Notes: generated by a model from the letters alone, not told the origin. DNA of 64,000 nucleotides from Microbacterium sp. zg-Y1090 (GCF_030246945.1 NZ_CP126742.1:558001-622000), one strand, 5' to 3'. Positions 16,098 through 27,205 are shown, numbered from the stretch's first letter. Made by a program: numbers and translations.

Positions 16098-16796
16098 TCA
16101 GCCGGCGGCGGCGGCGTCCACGGCCTCGCGGAGGCGTGCGGCATCCGAGCCGTCGCCGCGCAGCTCGAACGTCTCGCCGTTGACGACGAGCAGGGGCACG
16201 TGGTCGACGGGGGTCTCCGAGCCGACGACCTCGCCGATCCAGTGGTCGTTGCTCTCCTGCACCCACTCGGCCATCGTCAGGTTCTCGACACCGGCGGTGA
16301 GGTCTGCGGCGACGCCCGCCTCGGTGGCGTAGGCCAGCAGGTCGGCGTCGGTCGGTGCGCCGTCGGCATCGACCTGGTTCTCCTGCAGCAGGGCGTACAG
16401 CGGCAGGACGGCATCGGTCTCGCCCGCGTCGGCGACCAGGCCCAGCAGGTTGGCCGCGCGCGTGGAGTAGTCGGTGGTGTCGCCGCGCTTCTCGCTCACG
16501 TAGTTCATCGGGTGCAGCGACAGCGTGATCGTGCCGTCGGCGACCCACTGCTCCAGGTCGCTTCCCGTGGCCTCCTCGAGGACGGCGCAGTATGGGCATG
16601 ACAGGTCGGTCCACAGCTCCACGGCGACCGGACCGTCGCCGACGACGATGCCGTCGGCTGCCGACAGCGACGTGGTCGCCGCGGAGGGCTCGGGGCTGGT
16701 GGCGGGTGCCGCATCCGTGTCGGAGGCGGTGCAGCCGGTGAGTGCGACCAGGGTGGCCGCGAGGACGGCGAGAGGGAGGAGTCGCTGACGGGTCAT
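16098..16796 (-). CDS. DsbA-like thioredoxin-fold lipoprotein
   Basis: 232 residues. Lipobox LTGC places the lipidated Cys at residue 22, so the protein is anchored on the outer face of the membrane. After an Ala/Thr/Ser/Pro linker (23-45), the thioredoxin fold begins. The redox motif is Cys67-Pro-Tyr-Cys70 in WTDLSCPYCAV, and the cis-Pro is in HVPLLVVNGE. This is the DsbA/Thioredoxin_4 family, probably acting in extracytoplasmic disulfide formation. No DsbB/VKOR partner is nearby. GGAAGG precedes ATG. Confidence 0.9.
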   Translation of the reverse strand: MTRQRLLPLAVLAATLVALTGCTASDTDAAPATSPEPSAATTSLSAADGIVVGDGPVAVELWTDLSCPYCAVLEEATGSDLEQWVADGTITLSLHPMNYVSEKRGDTTDYSTRAANLLGLVADAGETDAVLPLYALLQENQVDADGAPTDADLLAYATEAGVAADLTAGVENLTMAEWVQESNDHWIGEVVGSETPVDHVPLLVVNGETFELRGDGSDAARLREAVDAAAAG

Positions 16797-16867
16797 CCTT
16801 CCGTACTACCGCGCGGGCGACGCCCGCGCACATCCGTCGTAGGCCGTCCACGAATCCCTCGGGCATT

Positions 16868-16880
16868 GTGGTCAGACCAC
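16868..16880. promoter_or_regulatory. GTGGTC-A-GACCAC palindrome, GntR/FadR-type site
   Basis: This is a perfect 13-bp palindrome with the TGGTnnnACCA core of many FadR-subfamily GntR operators. It is 57 bp upstream of the S9 peptidase start and 72 bp from the lipoprotein start. No GntR gene is in the window, so the regulator is unknown. Confidence 0.45.
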
Positions 16881-16936
16881 GTGTGGAATCCCTACGAACG
16901 GCCATCGAGCGGAGCGGCGGCGATAGCGTGGAGCGC

Positions 16937-19042
<2,106 letters not shown>

Positions 19043-19072
19043 CCGGCCGGCCGGCCGGGCGCGCGCCGCAGG

Positions 19073-20755
19073 TCAGCTGCGGCGGTGCGCCCGGTAGTAC
19101 TCCAGGAGCCCGCGCGTCGAGGCATCCTGCGCCTCGAGCGCGTCCTGGTCGCCTTCCAGCGCCGGCGCGATCTGCAGGGCGAGCTGCTTGCCCAGCTCCA
19201 CACCCCACTGGTCGAACGAGTTGATGCCCCAGATCACGCCCTGGGTGAAGGTGATGTGCTCGTAGAGCGCGATCAGCTGGCCGAGCACCGCGGGGGTGAG
19301 GGCGGGCGCGAAGATCGACGTCGTCGGGCGGTTGCCGGGGAACGTGCGCGCCGCCACGAGCGGGCCGGTGGTGCCCTCGGCCTCGACCTCCGCGGCGGTC
19401 TTGCCGAAGGCCAGCGCCTTGGTCTGCGCGAGGAAGTTCGCCAGGAACAGCCCGTGCACGTCGCGCCCGTCGTCCGCGAGCGGATATGCCGGGTTGGCGA
19501 ACGCGATGAAGTCCGCCGGGATCAACCGGGTGCCCTGGTGGATCAGCTGGTAGAACGCGTGCTGTCCGTTCGTCCCCGGCTCGCCCCAGAAGATCTCTCC
19601 GGTGCCCGTCGTGACCGGCGTGCCGTCCCAGCGCACCGACTTGCCGTTGGATTCCATCGTCAGCTGCTGGAGGTACGCCGCGAACCGGTTCAGCTGCTGC
19701 GCGTAGGGGAGCACCGCGTGCGACTGGGCGTCGAGGAAGTTCGTGTACCAGACGTTCAGCAGCCCCATCAGCACCGGGACGTTGCGCTCGAGCGGCGTCG
19801 TGCGCACGTGCTCGTCGACCGCGTGGAACCCGGCGAGGAACTCGCGGAAGGCATCGGGGCCGAGCTCGATCGCCAGCGACAGCCCGATCGCGGAGTCCAC
19901 CGAGTAGCGGCCGCCGACCCAGTCCCAGAAGCCGAACGCGTTGGCGGGGTCGATGCCGAACGCGGCGACCTTGTCCAGCGCGGTCGAGACGGCCACGAAG
20001 TGGTGCGCGACGGCATCCGTGCGGGCCTCGTCGGTGCCGTCGATCGCGCCCGCCTTCTCCAGCGCAGTCCACAGCCAGTCGCGCGCGAGCCGGGCGTTGG
20101 TGAGGGTCTCGAGCGTGGTGAACGTCTTGGATGCCACGATGAACAGCGTCGTCTCGGGGTCGAGGTCGGCGGTGTTCTGTGCGATGTCGGTGGGGTCGAT
20201 GTTCGACACGAACCGGGCGGAGATGCCGGCGTCGGCATAGGGCGCCAGCGCCTGGGAGACCATGACGGGGCCGAGGTCGGACCCGCCGATGCCGATGTTG
20301 ACGACCGTCTCGACCTTCTTGCCGGTGACGCCGACCCACTCGCCCGAGCGCACGCGATCGGCGAACGCCGACATGGCCGTGAGCACCTCCTGCACGTCGT
20401 GGTCGACCTGCTGCCCGTCGACGACGAGTGCGGGGGACGCGCCGGCGGGGCGACGCAGGGCGGTGTGGAGCACCGCGCGGTCCTCGGTGGTGTTGATGTG
20501 CTCGCCGGCCAGCATGGCGGCGTACCGCTCGGCGACGCCGGTCTGCTCGGCCAGCCGCACGAGCGTGGCGAGGATCTCGTCGGTGACGAGGTTCTTCGAC
20601 AGGTCGACGTGCAGGTCGGCCAGCGGCAGGCTCAGCCGCTCGGCCCGCCGCGGGTCGTCGGCGAACCAGCCGCGCAGGTCGGGGGTGAATCCGTCGCGGA
20701 GGGCGACGAGGTCGTTCCAGGCGGACGTGGTCGTGGCGTCGATCGGGGCAGTCAC
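19073..20755 (-). CDS. pgi: Glucose-6-phosphate isomerase
   Basis: 560 residues. It interconverts glucose-6-phosphate and fructose-6-phosphate in glycolysis. Sugar-isomerase signatures are [25 protein letters not shown], the [11 protein letters not shown] phosphate loop and [11 protein letters not shown]. The catalytic base region is [14 protein letters not shown], and the C-terminal segment is [17 protein letters not shown]. The GTG start is chosen because TACCGT (20768-20763, minus strand) lies 7 nt upstream and the next residues ([12 protein letters not shown]) fit the family; longer starts cross that promoter. Confidence 0.95.
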   Translation of the reverse strand: MTAPIDATTTSAWNDLVALRDGFTPDLRGWFADDPRRAERLSLPLADLHVDLSKNLVTDEILATLVRLAEQTGVAERYAAMLAGEHINTTEDRAVLHTALRRPAGASPALVVDGQQVDHDVQEVLTAMSAFADRVRSGEWVGVTGKKVETVVNIGIGGSDLGPVMVSQALAPYADAGISARFVSNIDPTDIAQNTADLDPETTLFIVASKTFTTLETLTNARLARDWLWTALEKAGAIDGTDEARTDAVAHHFVAVSTALDKVAAFGIDPANAFGFWDWVGGRYSVDSAIGLSLAIELGPDAFREFLAGFHAVDEHVRTTPLERNVPVLMGLLNVWYTNFLDAQSHAVLPYAQQLNRFAAYLQQLTMESNGKSVRWDGTPVTTGTGEIFWGEPGTNGQHAFYQLIHQGTRLIPADFIAFANPAYPLADDGRDVHGLFLANFLAQTKALAFGKTAAEVEAEGTTGPLVAARTFPGNRPTTSIFAPALTPAVLGQLIALYEHITFTQGVIWGINSFDQWGVELGKQLALQIAPALEGDQDALEAQDASTRGLLEYYRAHRRS

Positions 20756-20830
20756 GCCGTCAACGGTAGCCCGCCGAGACGGAGAGCGTCCACGGGAGGA
20801 GCCGTGACTACGCGCCGCACGCACGGCGAA

Positions 20831-20858
20831 GGGCCGGTCGGATTCCTCCGACCGGCCC
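20831..20858 (-). terminator. Terminator of the HK-RR-DUF4097 operon
   Basis: A 12-bp perfect stem, GGGCCGGTCGGA (20831-20842) with TCCGACCGGCCC (20847-20858), closes a TTCC tetraloop. It lies 18 bp past the DUF4097 stop on the minus strand. Confidence 0.8.
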
Positions 20859-20875
20859 CGACCCGTGCGCCGGGG

Positions 20876-21763
20876 TCAGCGACCCGAGCGCAGCGTGACG
20901 TCTCCGGCGGAGACGCTGACGGTGATCACACGGGATGCCGACGACGACGTCTCCAGGCGGTTGTCGACACCGCCCGCCGATACGTCGGTGTCGACGCGGT
21001 ACGCCCCGCTCGGCACGCTCAGATCGAGCGAGCCGGCGCTGACATCGATCGTGACGTCGTCGGGGGCGTCACCGGTGAAGACCGCCTTCAGCCCGCCCGC
21101 GCTGACATCCAGGTCGGCGGTGACGACGTCGGCGAGGTCGAGATCGGCGCGGCCGGCGCTCACGGTGGCGGCGACCTGCGCGGCGCCGCCGCCCAGGGTG
21201 AGCTCGCCCGCACTGACGTCGAGGTCGAGCACGCCGAAGTCGCCCTCCACATCGAGTGAGCCTGCCGACAGCGACAGTTGCGCGTTCAGGGCCTCGCCCT
21301 GCAGCGACTGCGGCAGCTCGAGCACGACCCGGGTCGGCCCGTCGTAGAACCACCAGCCGAAGAACCAGCGCTGCGGGGACCGCACCACCAGCTCGTCGCC
21401 CTCGCGCGTCAGGCTCCAGCGGCCGGCGCCGGCTTCGGCCGTGACGTCGAGCACGGCCTCGTCGGTGTCGGTGAACCGCACCCGCACGTCGCCGGCGGAC
21501 GCTTCGACGTCGAGGCTCTCGACACCGGCGGCATCCACCACGATCCGCTCGTCCGAGACGCCGCCGGCGCGGACCAGCGAGCCGATGACGCCGAAGGCCA
21601 CGGTCGACAGCAGCAGCAGGCCCCCGAGCACGATCGCGATGATCGCGATCACGCGTCCCGTCGACCGCGACGGCGGCGGCGGAGCGGTGGGAGGGGGCGG
21701 CGCCTGGCCCGAAGGGGGCAGCGGCGGCGGGGGGCTGACCGGGGGAGTGAGTGACGTGCTCAT
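20876..21763 (-). CDS. DUF4097/adhesin-like beta-helix membrane protein
   Basis: 295 residues. A Pro-rich cytoplasmic N-terminus (to about 32) precedes one transmembrane helix (about 38-62). The exported domain follows, built of repeats around the phrase VSAGDL/VSAGGL. At least seven ...DVSAG... turns recur (SAGDVRVRF, SAGSLDVEG, SAGELTLGG, SAGRADLDL, SAGGLKAVF), a right-handed beta-solenoid as in DUF4097/LiaF C-terminal domains. It is last gene of an operon with a LuxR response regulator (ATGA overlap) and histidine kinase, so it is probably an accessory or target of that envelope-stress sensor. Confidence 0.85.
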   Translation of the reverse strand: MSTSLTPPVSPPPPLPPSGQAPPPPTAPPPPSRSTGRVIAIIAIVLGGLLLLSTVAFGVIGSLVRAGGVSDERIVVDAAGVESLDVEASAGDVRVRFTDTDEAVLDVTAEAGAGRWSLTREGDELVVRSPQRWFFGWWFYDGPTRVVLELPQSLQGEALNAQLSLSAGSLDVEGDFGVLDLDVSAGELTLGGGAAQVAATVSAGRADLDLADVVTADLDVSAGGLKAVFTGDAPDDVTIDVSAGSLDLSVPSGAYRVDTDVSAGGVDNRLETSSSASRVITVSVSAGDVTLRSGR

Positions 21764-22437
21764 CGTGAGGCTCCTGTCTGCGGCTCCTGGCCGCCGTGAT
21801 CGAGATGGGCGAGGGCTGCGAGCACCCGCCGGTTGCCGTCCTCGTCCTGTTCGAGGCCCAGCTTCTGGAAGAGGGAGGTGATGTACTTCTCGACGCTCGC
21901 CTCGCTGACGTGCAGCGTGCGGGCGATGGCCTGGTTGGACTTGCCCTCGGCGATCAGGGCGAGCACGGTGCGCTCCCGGTCGGTCAGCCGCGCCATCCGA
22001 TCGTCGCGGGTGCGCCGAGTGAGCAGCTGCGAGACGACCTCCGGGTCGAACACCGTGCCACCGGCGCCGATCTGGGCGACGGTGTCGATGAAGTCGGCGA
22101 CGTCGGCCACCCGGTCCTTCAGCAGGTACCCGAGGGCCCCGCCCCGGCCGGCGATCAGCTCGGAGGCGTAGCGCTCCTCGACGTACTGGCTGAGCACCAG
22201 CACCGGGAGGGCCGGGTTCGCGGCCCGCAGCGTGAGTGCGGCGCGGATGCCCTCGTCGGTGAACGTGGGAGGCAGCCGCACGTCGAGGATGCAGAGGTCG
22301 GGATCGGTGTCGGCCACCACCTCGTCGAGGTGGTGGGCGTCGGGGAGCGCGGCGACGACGGTGTGTCCGGCGTCTTCGAGCAGGCGCACGAGGCCCTCCC
22401 GCAGCAGCGCGGAGTCTTCGCAGATCAGGATGCGCAC
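21760..22437 (-). CDS. LuxR/NarL-family response regulator (LiaR/DesR-like)
   Basis: 225 residues from a GTG start. The receiver has acidic pair Glu7/Asp8, phospho-acceptor Asp52 in CILDVRLPP and switch Lys in GYLLKDRVADV. The C-terminal HTH has LTDRERTVLALIAEGKSNQAIARTL and VSEASVEKYITSLFQKLGL. The start overlaps the kinase stop by 13 nt and its stop overlaps the DUF4097 start by 4 nt, so the three are co-translated. A palindrome upstream of the operon (23759-23772) is a candidate autoregulatory site. Confidence 0.93.
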   Translation of the reverse strand: MRILICEDSALLREGLVRLLEDAGHTVVAALPDAHHLDEVVADTDPDLCILDVRLPPTFTDEGIRAALTLRAANPALPVLVLSQYVEERYASELIAGRGGALGYLLKDRVADVADFIDTVAQIGAGGTVFDPEVVSQLLTRRTRDDRMARLTDRERTVLALIAEGKSNQAIARTLHVSEASVEKYITSLFQKLGLEQDEDGNRRVLAALAHLDHGGQEPQTGASR

Positions 22438-23699
22438 GGGACACTCACCTCCAGGGAGGTCGGCCCGCCGGCAGGGCTGTCGAGCCGAGCCGTGCCGCGG
22501 GCGGCGAGGATGCGGTTGGTGATGCCGTCGAGTCCGCCCCCGGGGATCACGCGGGCGCCACCGGTGCCGTTGTCCTCCACGCGGGCCCAGAGGGTCCCGT
22601 CGTCGCGGCGCCGCACGATCACCCGGCAGTCGCCGGCGTGGGAGTGCTTGGCGGCGTTGGTGAGGGACTCTGCGATGGCGAAGTAGACGGCGGCCTCGGC
22701 CTCGCGGGTGCACCGGCCGTCGACCCGCACGTCCAGGTGGACGGGAACATGGGACCGGGCGGCGAGGGCAGACAGTGCGGCGTCGAGGCCGCGGTCGTCC
22801 AGGACGGACGCGTGGATGCCGCGCGCCAGCTGCCGCAGCTCGGTGATGGCGGCCTTCGTGGAGGTGTGCGCCTCGGTGATGAGTTCGCGCGCAGCCTCGG
22901 GGTCGGTGTCGATCTTCTGCCGCGCCAGGCCCAGCGTCATCCCCACCGACACCAGGCGGGGCTGCACACCGTCGTGGAGGTCGCGCTCGATGCGGGTGCG
23001 CTCCACCTCGCTGGCACGCACGGCGCCGGCGCGCTGCACGTCGGAGGTGGCGGCCTGCTGGGCCAGCACGGCTTCACGGGAGGGCACCAGGATGGCGCGG
23101 GTGAGCACACCGTCGAGCAGGCCGATGCCGAACAGCAGTGCGGCGCTGAGCAGCACGGCGATGCCGCCCGCGACGGCCGCCCAGCCCGGGTCGAGCATGA
23201 GGCCGAACCAGGGGGAGGGGATCGTCTCGCCGCCGAAGAAGGGCGAGAACAGCAGTCCCACGCCGGTGGCGACCATCGAGGCGAGGAAGATCACGGCCGA
23301 CCCGAGCAGAGTGGCGAGGGCCGCGCTGGCGACCCCGCGCCACTGCGGGCCGTCGGTGAACTGCTGCCACACCATGTGCAGCCACCCGCCGAATCCGGGC
23401 CGCTGACGGCGCCGCAGTCGCAGCGACGGCAGGCCGTAGCCATAGAGGCCGTCGGCCCGGGCGTACTCGAGCCAGGCGGTGGCGAACAGCAGGTAGACGA
23501 AGGCGAGGAGGAACGGGATGCCGAGGCCGATGACGAGCAGCAGGCTCACCCCGAGGCTCAGCAGCACACTGAGGGTCGAGAACAGGAAGGTCCCGGCGAC
23601 GGCCATGGCCGCCAGCTGCGCGAGTGCGCCGAGGAGGCGCAGCGCGGACGGGCGCGCCGCGGTCGGGGCCGCGGCGGCAGGGGCGGGGGTTGAGGTCAT
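22425..23699 (-). CDS. Two-component sensor histidine kinase (HisKA_3)
   Basis: 424 residues. The N-terminal sensor has four hydrophobic stretches (about 20-70, 118-150 and 165-195) with only short outside loops, as in intramembrane-sensing kinases. The dimerisation domain has phospho-acceptor His242 in RIERDLHDGVQ, followed by LVSVGMTLGLA. The HATPase region has the N-box AESLTNAAKHSHA, then VEDNGTGG and GGGLDGITNRI. It is first gene of the operon with its response regulator. TAGCGT (23711-23706, minus strand) sits 6 nt before ATG, suggesting a leaderless mRNA. Confidence 0.93.
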   Translation of the reverse strand: MTSTPAPAAAAPTAARPSALRLLGALAQLAAMAVAGTFLFSTLSVLLSLGVSLLLVIGLGIPFLLAFVYLLFATAWLEYARADGLYGYGLPSLRLRRRQRPGFGGWLHMVWQQFTDGPQWRGVASAALATLLGSAVIFLASMVATGVGLLFSPFFGGETIPSPWFGLMLDPGWAAVAGGIAVLLSAALLFGIGLLDGVLTRAILVPSREAVLAQQAATSDVQRAGAVRASEVERTRIERDLHDGVQPRLVSVGMTLGLARQKIDTDPEAARELITEAHTSTKAAITELRQLARGIHASVLDDRGLDAALSALAARSHVPVHLDVRVDGRCTREAEAAVYFAIAESLTNAAKHSHAGDCRVIVRRRDDGTLWARVEDNGTGGARVIPGGGLDGITNRILAARGTARLDSPAGGPTSLEVSVPCAS

Positions 23700-23758
23700 G
23701 GCTCCACGCTAGGGGTGGCGGAAGACCCGGCGCCGCCCCGGCATCCGGAGTCTTTTCT

Positions 23759-23772
23759 TCGGGATATCCCGA
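23759..23772. promoter_or_regulatory. 14-bp perfect palindrome upstream of kinase operon
   Basis: TCGGGATATCCCGA lies 60 bp upstream of the kinase start and 65 bp upstream of the divergent HAD gene. It is a plausible dimer site for the LuxR-type regulator of this operon, since LiaR/VraR-like regulators autoregulate. Binding has not been shown. Confidence 0.5.
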
Positions 23773-23837
23773 CGGGGCCGGCTCCCGCTCGGCGGCGGGT
23801 GGGGGAGGCGCCCAGATGCGCCTGGGAGGATGGCGGG

Positions 23838-24647
23838 ATGGCTGCTCCCGACATCCGCCTCATCGCCGTCGACATGGATGGCACGCTGCTCGACCCCGCC
23901 GGACGCATCCCCGACGGGCTCTGGCCGCTGCTGGACAGGCTGCGCGAGCGCGGCATCGCCTTCGCCCCGGCGAGCGGCCGGCAGCTGGCGACGCTGCAGC
24001 GATCGTTCGGCGCGGCGGGGCGCGATCTCGACTACATCGCCGAGAACGGCGCGTACGTCGTGCGGGAGGGGACGGAGGTCAGCTCCGACGCCCTCGACCC
24101 CGTCTTCGTGCGGGACGTGATCCTGCGGCTGCGCGGGCACGTCGCCGCGGGTGACCTGCGCATCGGGATCGTGGTGTGCGGCAAGGAATCGGCGTACATC
24201 GAGGGCTCCGACCCGGTATTCCGGGCCGAGGTGGAGAAGTACTACGCGCGACTCACCGTCGTCGATGACCTGCGGGCCGTCGACGACCAGGTGCTCAAGC
24301 TCGCCGTCTTCGACCACGACGGCGGCGAGGCGCACACCGCGCCGCTGCTGACCGACGTCGCCGCCACGCACCAGGTGGTCGTGTCGGGCCCCCACTGGGT
24401 CGACATCATGAACGCCGGGGTGAACAAGGGCGTCGCGCTGCGGAACCTGCAGCAGGCGCTCGGCGTCGACCGCGCGCAGACGGCCGCGTTCGGCGACTAC
24501 CTCAACGACATCGAGCTGCTGCAGGTCGCCGACTGGAGCTATGCCATGGCCGACGCCCACCCCGACGTCGTCGCCGTCGCGAACCACCGGGCGCCGTCCA
24601 ACGCCGAGCACGGAGTCATCACCACGATCGAGGCGCTGCTGGGCTGA
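23838..24647 (+). CDS. HAD-superfamily Cof-type phosphatase
   Basis: 269 residues. Motif I is AVDMDGTLLD (nucleophile and acid Asp). Motif II is in FAPASGRQLATL, motif III Lys is in NAGVNKGVALRNL and motif IV is AAFGDYLNDIELL. A C2B-type cap sits between motifs II and III. Cof-type HADs dephosphorylate sugar phosphates, pyridoxal phosphate or FMN; the substrate is not predictable. Start ATG is preceded by GGGAGGA, which could serve as Shine-Dalgarno or, with GAGGAT 6 nt before ATG, as a -10 box. Confidence 0.92.
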   Translation: MAAPDIRLIAVDMDGTLLDPAGRIPDGLWPLLDRLRERGIAFAPASGRQLATLQRSFGAAGRDLDYIAENGAYVVREGTEVSSDALDPVFVRDVILRLRGHVAAGDLRIGIVVCGKESAYIEGSDPVFRAEVEKYYARLTVVDDLRAVDDQVLKLAVFDHDGGEAHTAPLLTDVAATHQVVVSGPHWVDIMNAGVNKGVALRNLQQALGVDRAQTAAFGDYLNDIELLQVADWSYAMADAHPDVVAVANHRAPSNAEHGVITTIEALLG

Positions 24648-24709
24648 GACGTGAGGGCTGCCGGCGCAAGCCCCGATCCGTGACCGCCCCCGCGGCGTAG
24701 CGTGGGCGC

Positions 24710-25540
24710 ATGATCACGATTCCCACGGTGACGCTCAACGACGGCATGGACTTCCCCGAGCTCGGACTCGGCACATACAACCTGCGCGGCGACGACGGCG
24801 TCGACGCGATGCTGGCGGCCATCGACACCGGCTACCGGCTGCTGGACTCGGCGGTGAACTACCAGAACGAGACCGAGGTGGGCGAGGCGGTGCGCCGCAG
24901 CGGCATCCGCGAAGAGCTGCTCATCACCACCAAGCTGCCCGGACGCGATCACGGATACGAGCAGACCCTCGCCAGTGCCGCGGGCTCGCTGGAGCGGCTG
25001 GGCCTGGACCGCATCGACCTGTACCTGATCCACTGGCCCAACCCGTCGGTCGACGAGTACGTCGAGTCCTGGCGGGCGATGATCGAGCTGCGTGAGCGGG
25101 GGGCGGTCCGCAGCATCGGGGTGTCGAACTTCACCGAGACGATGCTCATGCGCCTGGTCGACGAGACCGGCATCCTCCCGGCCGTGAACCAGGTGGAGAT
25201 GCACCCGTACTTCCCGCAGACCGAGCTGCGCGCGTTCCATGAGGCCCGCGAGATCCGCACCGAGAGCTGGAGCCCGCTGGCCCGGCGCACGGAGCTGCTC
25301 TCCGAGCCGGTCATCACCGACATCGCCACCGCGCACGGGGTGACCCCCACGCAGGTCGTGCTGCGCTGGCACACCCAGCTCGGGTCGACGCCGATCCCCA
25401 AGTCGGCCAGCCCTGAGCGGCAGCGTGAGAACGCCGACGTGTTCGGCTTCACCCTCACCGACGACGAGGTCGCCGCCGTCAGCGGGCTCGAGCGGGGCCG
25501 GCTGTGGGACGGCGACCCCGACACGCACGAAGAGATGTAG
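24710..25540 (+). CDS. Aldo/keto reductase (2,5-diketo-gluconate reductase-like)
   Basis: 276 residues with an NADPH-dependent (beta/alpha)8 barrel. The catalytic tetrad is complete: Asp46, Tyr51, Lys75 and His108 (RLLDSAVNY, ITTKLPG, LIHWPNP). The cofactor region near the C-terminus includes TPIPKSASPERQRENADVFGF. Family enzymes reduce aldehydes and ketones or 2,5-diketo-D-gluconate. TAGCGT lies 6 nt before ATG, consistent with leaderless initiation. No pathway neighbours reveal the substrate. Confidence 0.93.
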   Translation: MITIPTVTLNDGMDFPELGLGTYNLRGDDGVDAMLAAIDTGYRLLDSAVNYQNETEVGEAVRRSGIREELLITTKLPGRDHGYEQTLASAAGSLERLGLDRIDLYLIHWPNPSVDEYVESWRAMIELRERGAVRSIGVSNFTETMLMRLVDETGILPAVNQVEMHPYFPQTELRAFHEAREIRTESWSPLARRTELLSEPVITDIATAHGVTPTQVVLRWHTQLGSTPIPKSASPERQRENADVFGFTLTDDEVAAVSGLERGRLWDGDPDTHEEM

Positions 25541-25570
25541 CGAGCGGATGCCGGCGCTTCCGGCATCCCC

Positions 25571-26020
25571 TCACCGGGTCGCGAGCCACTGCGCGAAGGT
25601 GACCGTGCCGTGGTCGGCATCGGGGCCGGGCAGCAGTATGCCGTCGCGCTGCGCGCGGCCGAGCGGGCCGGGAAGCGGGACGGCGGGGATCCAGCCGCGG
25701 TGACCGGTCGCGCGCGCGTAGGCGCGGATCATCTCGACGAGCGACTCCTCCCGGGGCCCCGCGAGATCGCGAGCCCGCCCCACGGGTGGCGCTTCGGCGA
25801 GGTCGACCAGTCGCGTCGCGACCTCGTCGAGGGACACCGGCTGGGTGCGCATCCGCGGCGCCAGGTGAACGGGGCCGACGCGCGCCGAGGCGAACAGCTG
25901 CGCCGCGAAGTCGTGGAACTGCGTCGTGCGCAGGATCGTCCACGGCACCTCGCCGGCGGTGATGAGGGACTCCTGCGCCACCTTGCCGGCGTAGTAGCCG
26001 TGCGGAGCCCGGTCGCATTC
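25571..26020 (-). pseudogene. 5'-truncated SDR/NmrA-like NAD(P)-binding protein
   Basis: An intact 3' part encodes about 150 residues matching the C-terminal half of atypical SDR proteins: DRAPHGYYAGKVAQESLI (the active-site Tyr/Lys helix), VPWTILRTTQFHDF, PVSLDEVATRLVDLAE and the AYARATGHRG...PLPGPLGRA end. The N-terminal Rossmann part (GATGxxG) is missing. Upstream of about 26020 the same frame stays open but reads Pro/Arg-rich, non-homologous sequence. I infer a deletion or rearrangement that removed roughly 110 codons. A start at an internal ATG or GTG would still lack the cofactor site. Confidence 0.7.
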
Positions 26021-26321
26021 CGGGTCAGCATGAGGGGTCCTCTCGCATCGGCTCCGGATGCGGGTGATCCAGGATTCAGCTGATCCACAGTATTCAGCCG
26101 GCGGGCCGCGGCGAGCAAGCGCTGCGTCGTGCTCCCGCCTGCGGGGCTGCGGGGACGGTGGCGGAGGAAGACGAAACGCCTGATCCGAGGGCATCTCCCC
26201 TCCCATGGATCCCTCAGCGGCGGCGGAGGGTTCGTCCAGATGCGGGGACGAGAGTGGGAGGACGCCCGACCCGAGGGCGTGCGCCGTCGTGCCGGCGCAC
26301 CCGACCCGAGCACGTTCACGC
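26021..26321. other. Gene-free 300-bp stretch upstream of the transglycosylase gene
   Basis: This lies between the SDR remnant and the secreted transglycosylase-like gene. It contains a locally AT-richer patch (26068-26100, with GATCC repeats), likely promoter for the right-hand gene, and a GC-rich leader of about 200 nt. I looked for the c-di-AMP (ydaO) riboswitch often found ahead of such genes and did not find its conserved core. Nothing else can be assigned. Confidence 0.4.
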
Positions 26322-27185
26322 ATGCAGACCGATCCTCACCCTGCCCTCCTTCGCCGCACCCTGCGTGCCGAGCGCCGCCGCCGTCACCGCACTCGCCTCA
26401 CGGCCACCCTGGCCGTCGCGTCGGGGGTCGTCCTCGGCGGACTGCTGACCTCCGGCGCGGCCGCCGCGGCCGCGGAGCTTCCCATCGCGGCGGACACCTC
26501 CGTCGCTCCCGCGCTGCAGGAGGTGGCCGACGAGGCCCAGGCGGCGGTGGATGCCGCGCAGACGGCGTTGACCGACGCCGACGCCCTCGTCGACGAGGTG
26601 GCGCAGTCGGGCCTCGACGTCGGCGGGGATGCCGAGGTCGACACTGCCCTGCTGAGTGCCAGCCTGCAGGAGCTCGACGACGCCGAGGGTGTGCAGCTGC
26701 TGCGGCGTACGGAGGTGGTCGAGGCCATCGACGACCACGCCGACGACGTGACAGCCGAAACCGCCCACCTGCGCAGCCGGTTCGGCGAGGCGCAGCAGAA
26801 GAAGGCCGAAGCCGACGCCGCTGCCGCGGCAGCACGGGCCGAGGCCGAAGCGGCCGCGGCACTGGCGGCGGGCAACACCGTCGAGGGGGCGAAGTCGACT
26901 GCCGCCCATCTGGCCGCGACGCAGTACGGCTGGGGCGGCGACCAGTTCCAGTGCCTCGACTCCCTGTGGCAGAAGGAGTCCGACTGGAACTACCAGGCGG
27001 TCAACCCGTCGAGCGGAGCCACCGGCATCCCGCAGTCGCTTCCCGGCGACAAGATGGCGGCGGCCGGACCGGACTGGCAGACCAACGCCACCACCCAGAT
27101 CCGCTGGGGGCTGGACTACATCTCCCGTGCGTACGGCACGCCCTGCGCGGCGTGGGCCCACTCGCAGGCGACCGACTGGTACTGA
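26322..27185 (+). CDS. Secreted lytic transglycosylase-like protein with coiled-coil stalk
   Basis: 287 residues. A basic N-terminus and hydrophobic stretch (30-50) ending AAAAAAELP form a signal peptide. A long helical region follows (60-190, Ala/Glu/Asp-rich, coiled coil). The C-terminal 90 residues form a transglycosylase-like domain, with likely catalytic Glu219 in SLWQKESDWNYQAVNPSSGA, then GIPQSLPGDKMAAAGPDW and the terminal YGTPCAAWAHSQ. Two Cys may form a disulfide. It probably cleaves peptidoglycan at the cell surface, similar to actinobacterial resuscitation-type or SleB/Slt proteins. Upstream starts would place the signal peptide too far in. Confidence 0.85.
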   Translation: MQTDPHPALLRRTLRAERRRRHRTRLTATLAVASGVVLGGLLTSGAAAAAAELPIAADTSVAPALQEVADEAQAAVDAAQTALTDADALVDEVAQSGLDVGGDAEVDTALLSASLQELDDAEGVQLLRRTEVVEAIDDHADDVTAETAHLRSRFGEAQQKKAEADAAAAAARAEAEAAAALAAGNTVEGAKSTAAHLAATQYGWGGDQFQCLDSLWQKESDWNYQAVNPSSGATGIPQSLPGDKMAAAGPDWQTNATTQIRWGLDYISRAYGTPCAAWAHSQATDWY

Positions 27186-27205
27186 TCGGCGGCGTCCGCC
27201 GCCGA
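27186..27205. terminator. Convergent terminator hairpin
   Basis: TCGGCGGCG-TC-CGCCGCCGA (27186-27205) is a 7-9 bp GC stem with a minimal loop. It starts right after the transglycosylase stop and precedes the converging siderophore-interacting protein gene. Confidence 0.6.

Noticed and set aside
26021..26321. c-di-AMP (ydaO-type) riboswitch ahead of the transglycosylase-like gene
   Set aside because: The gene class and leader length fit, but the conserved core segments of that riboswitch (GCCGAAUCC-like start, GGGGUGAAUC-like middle) are not present in order.
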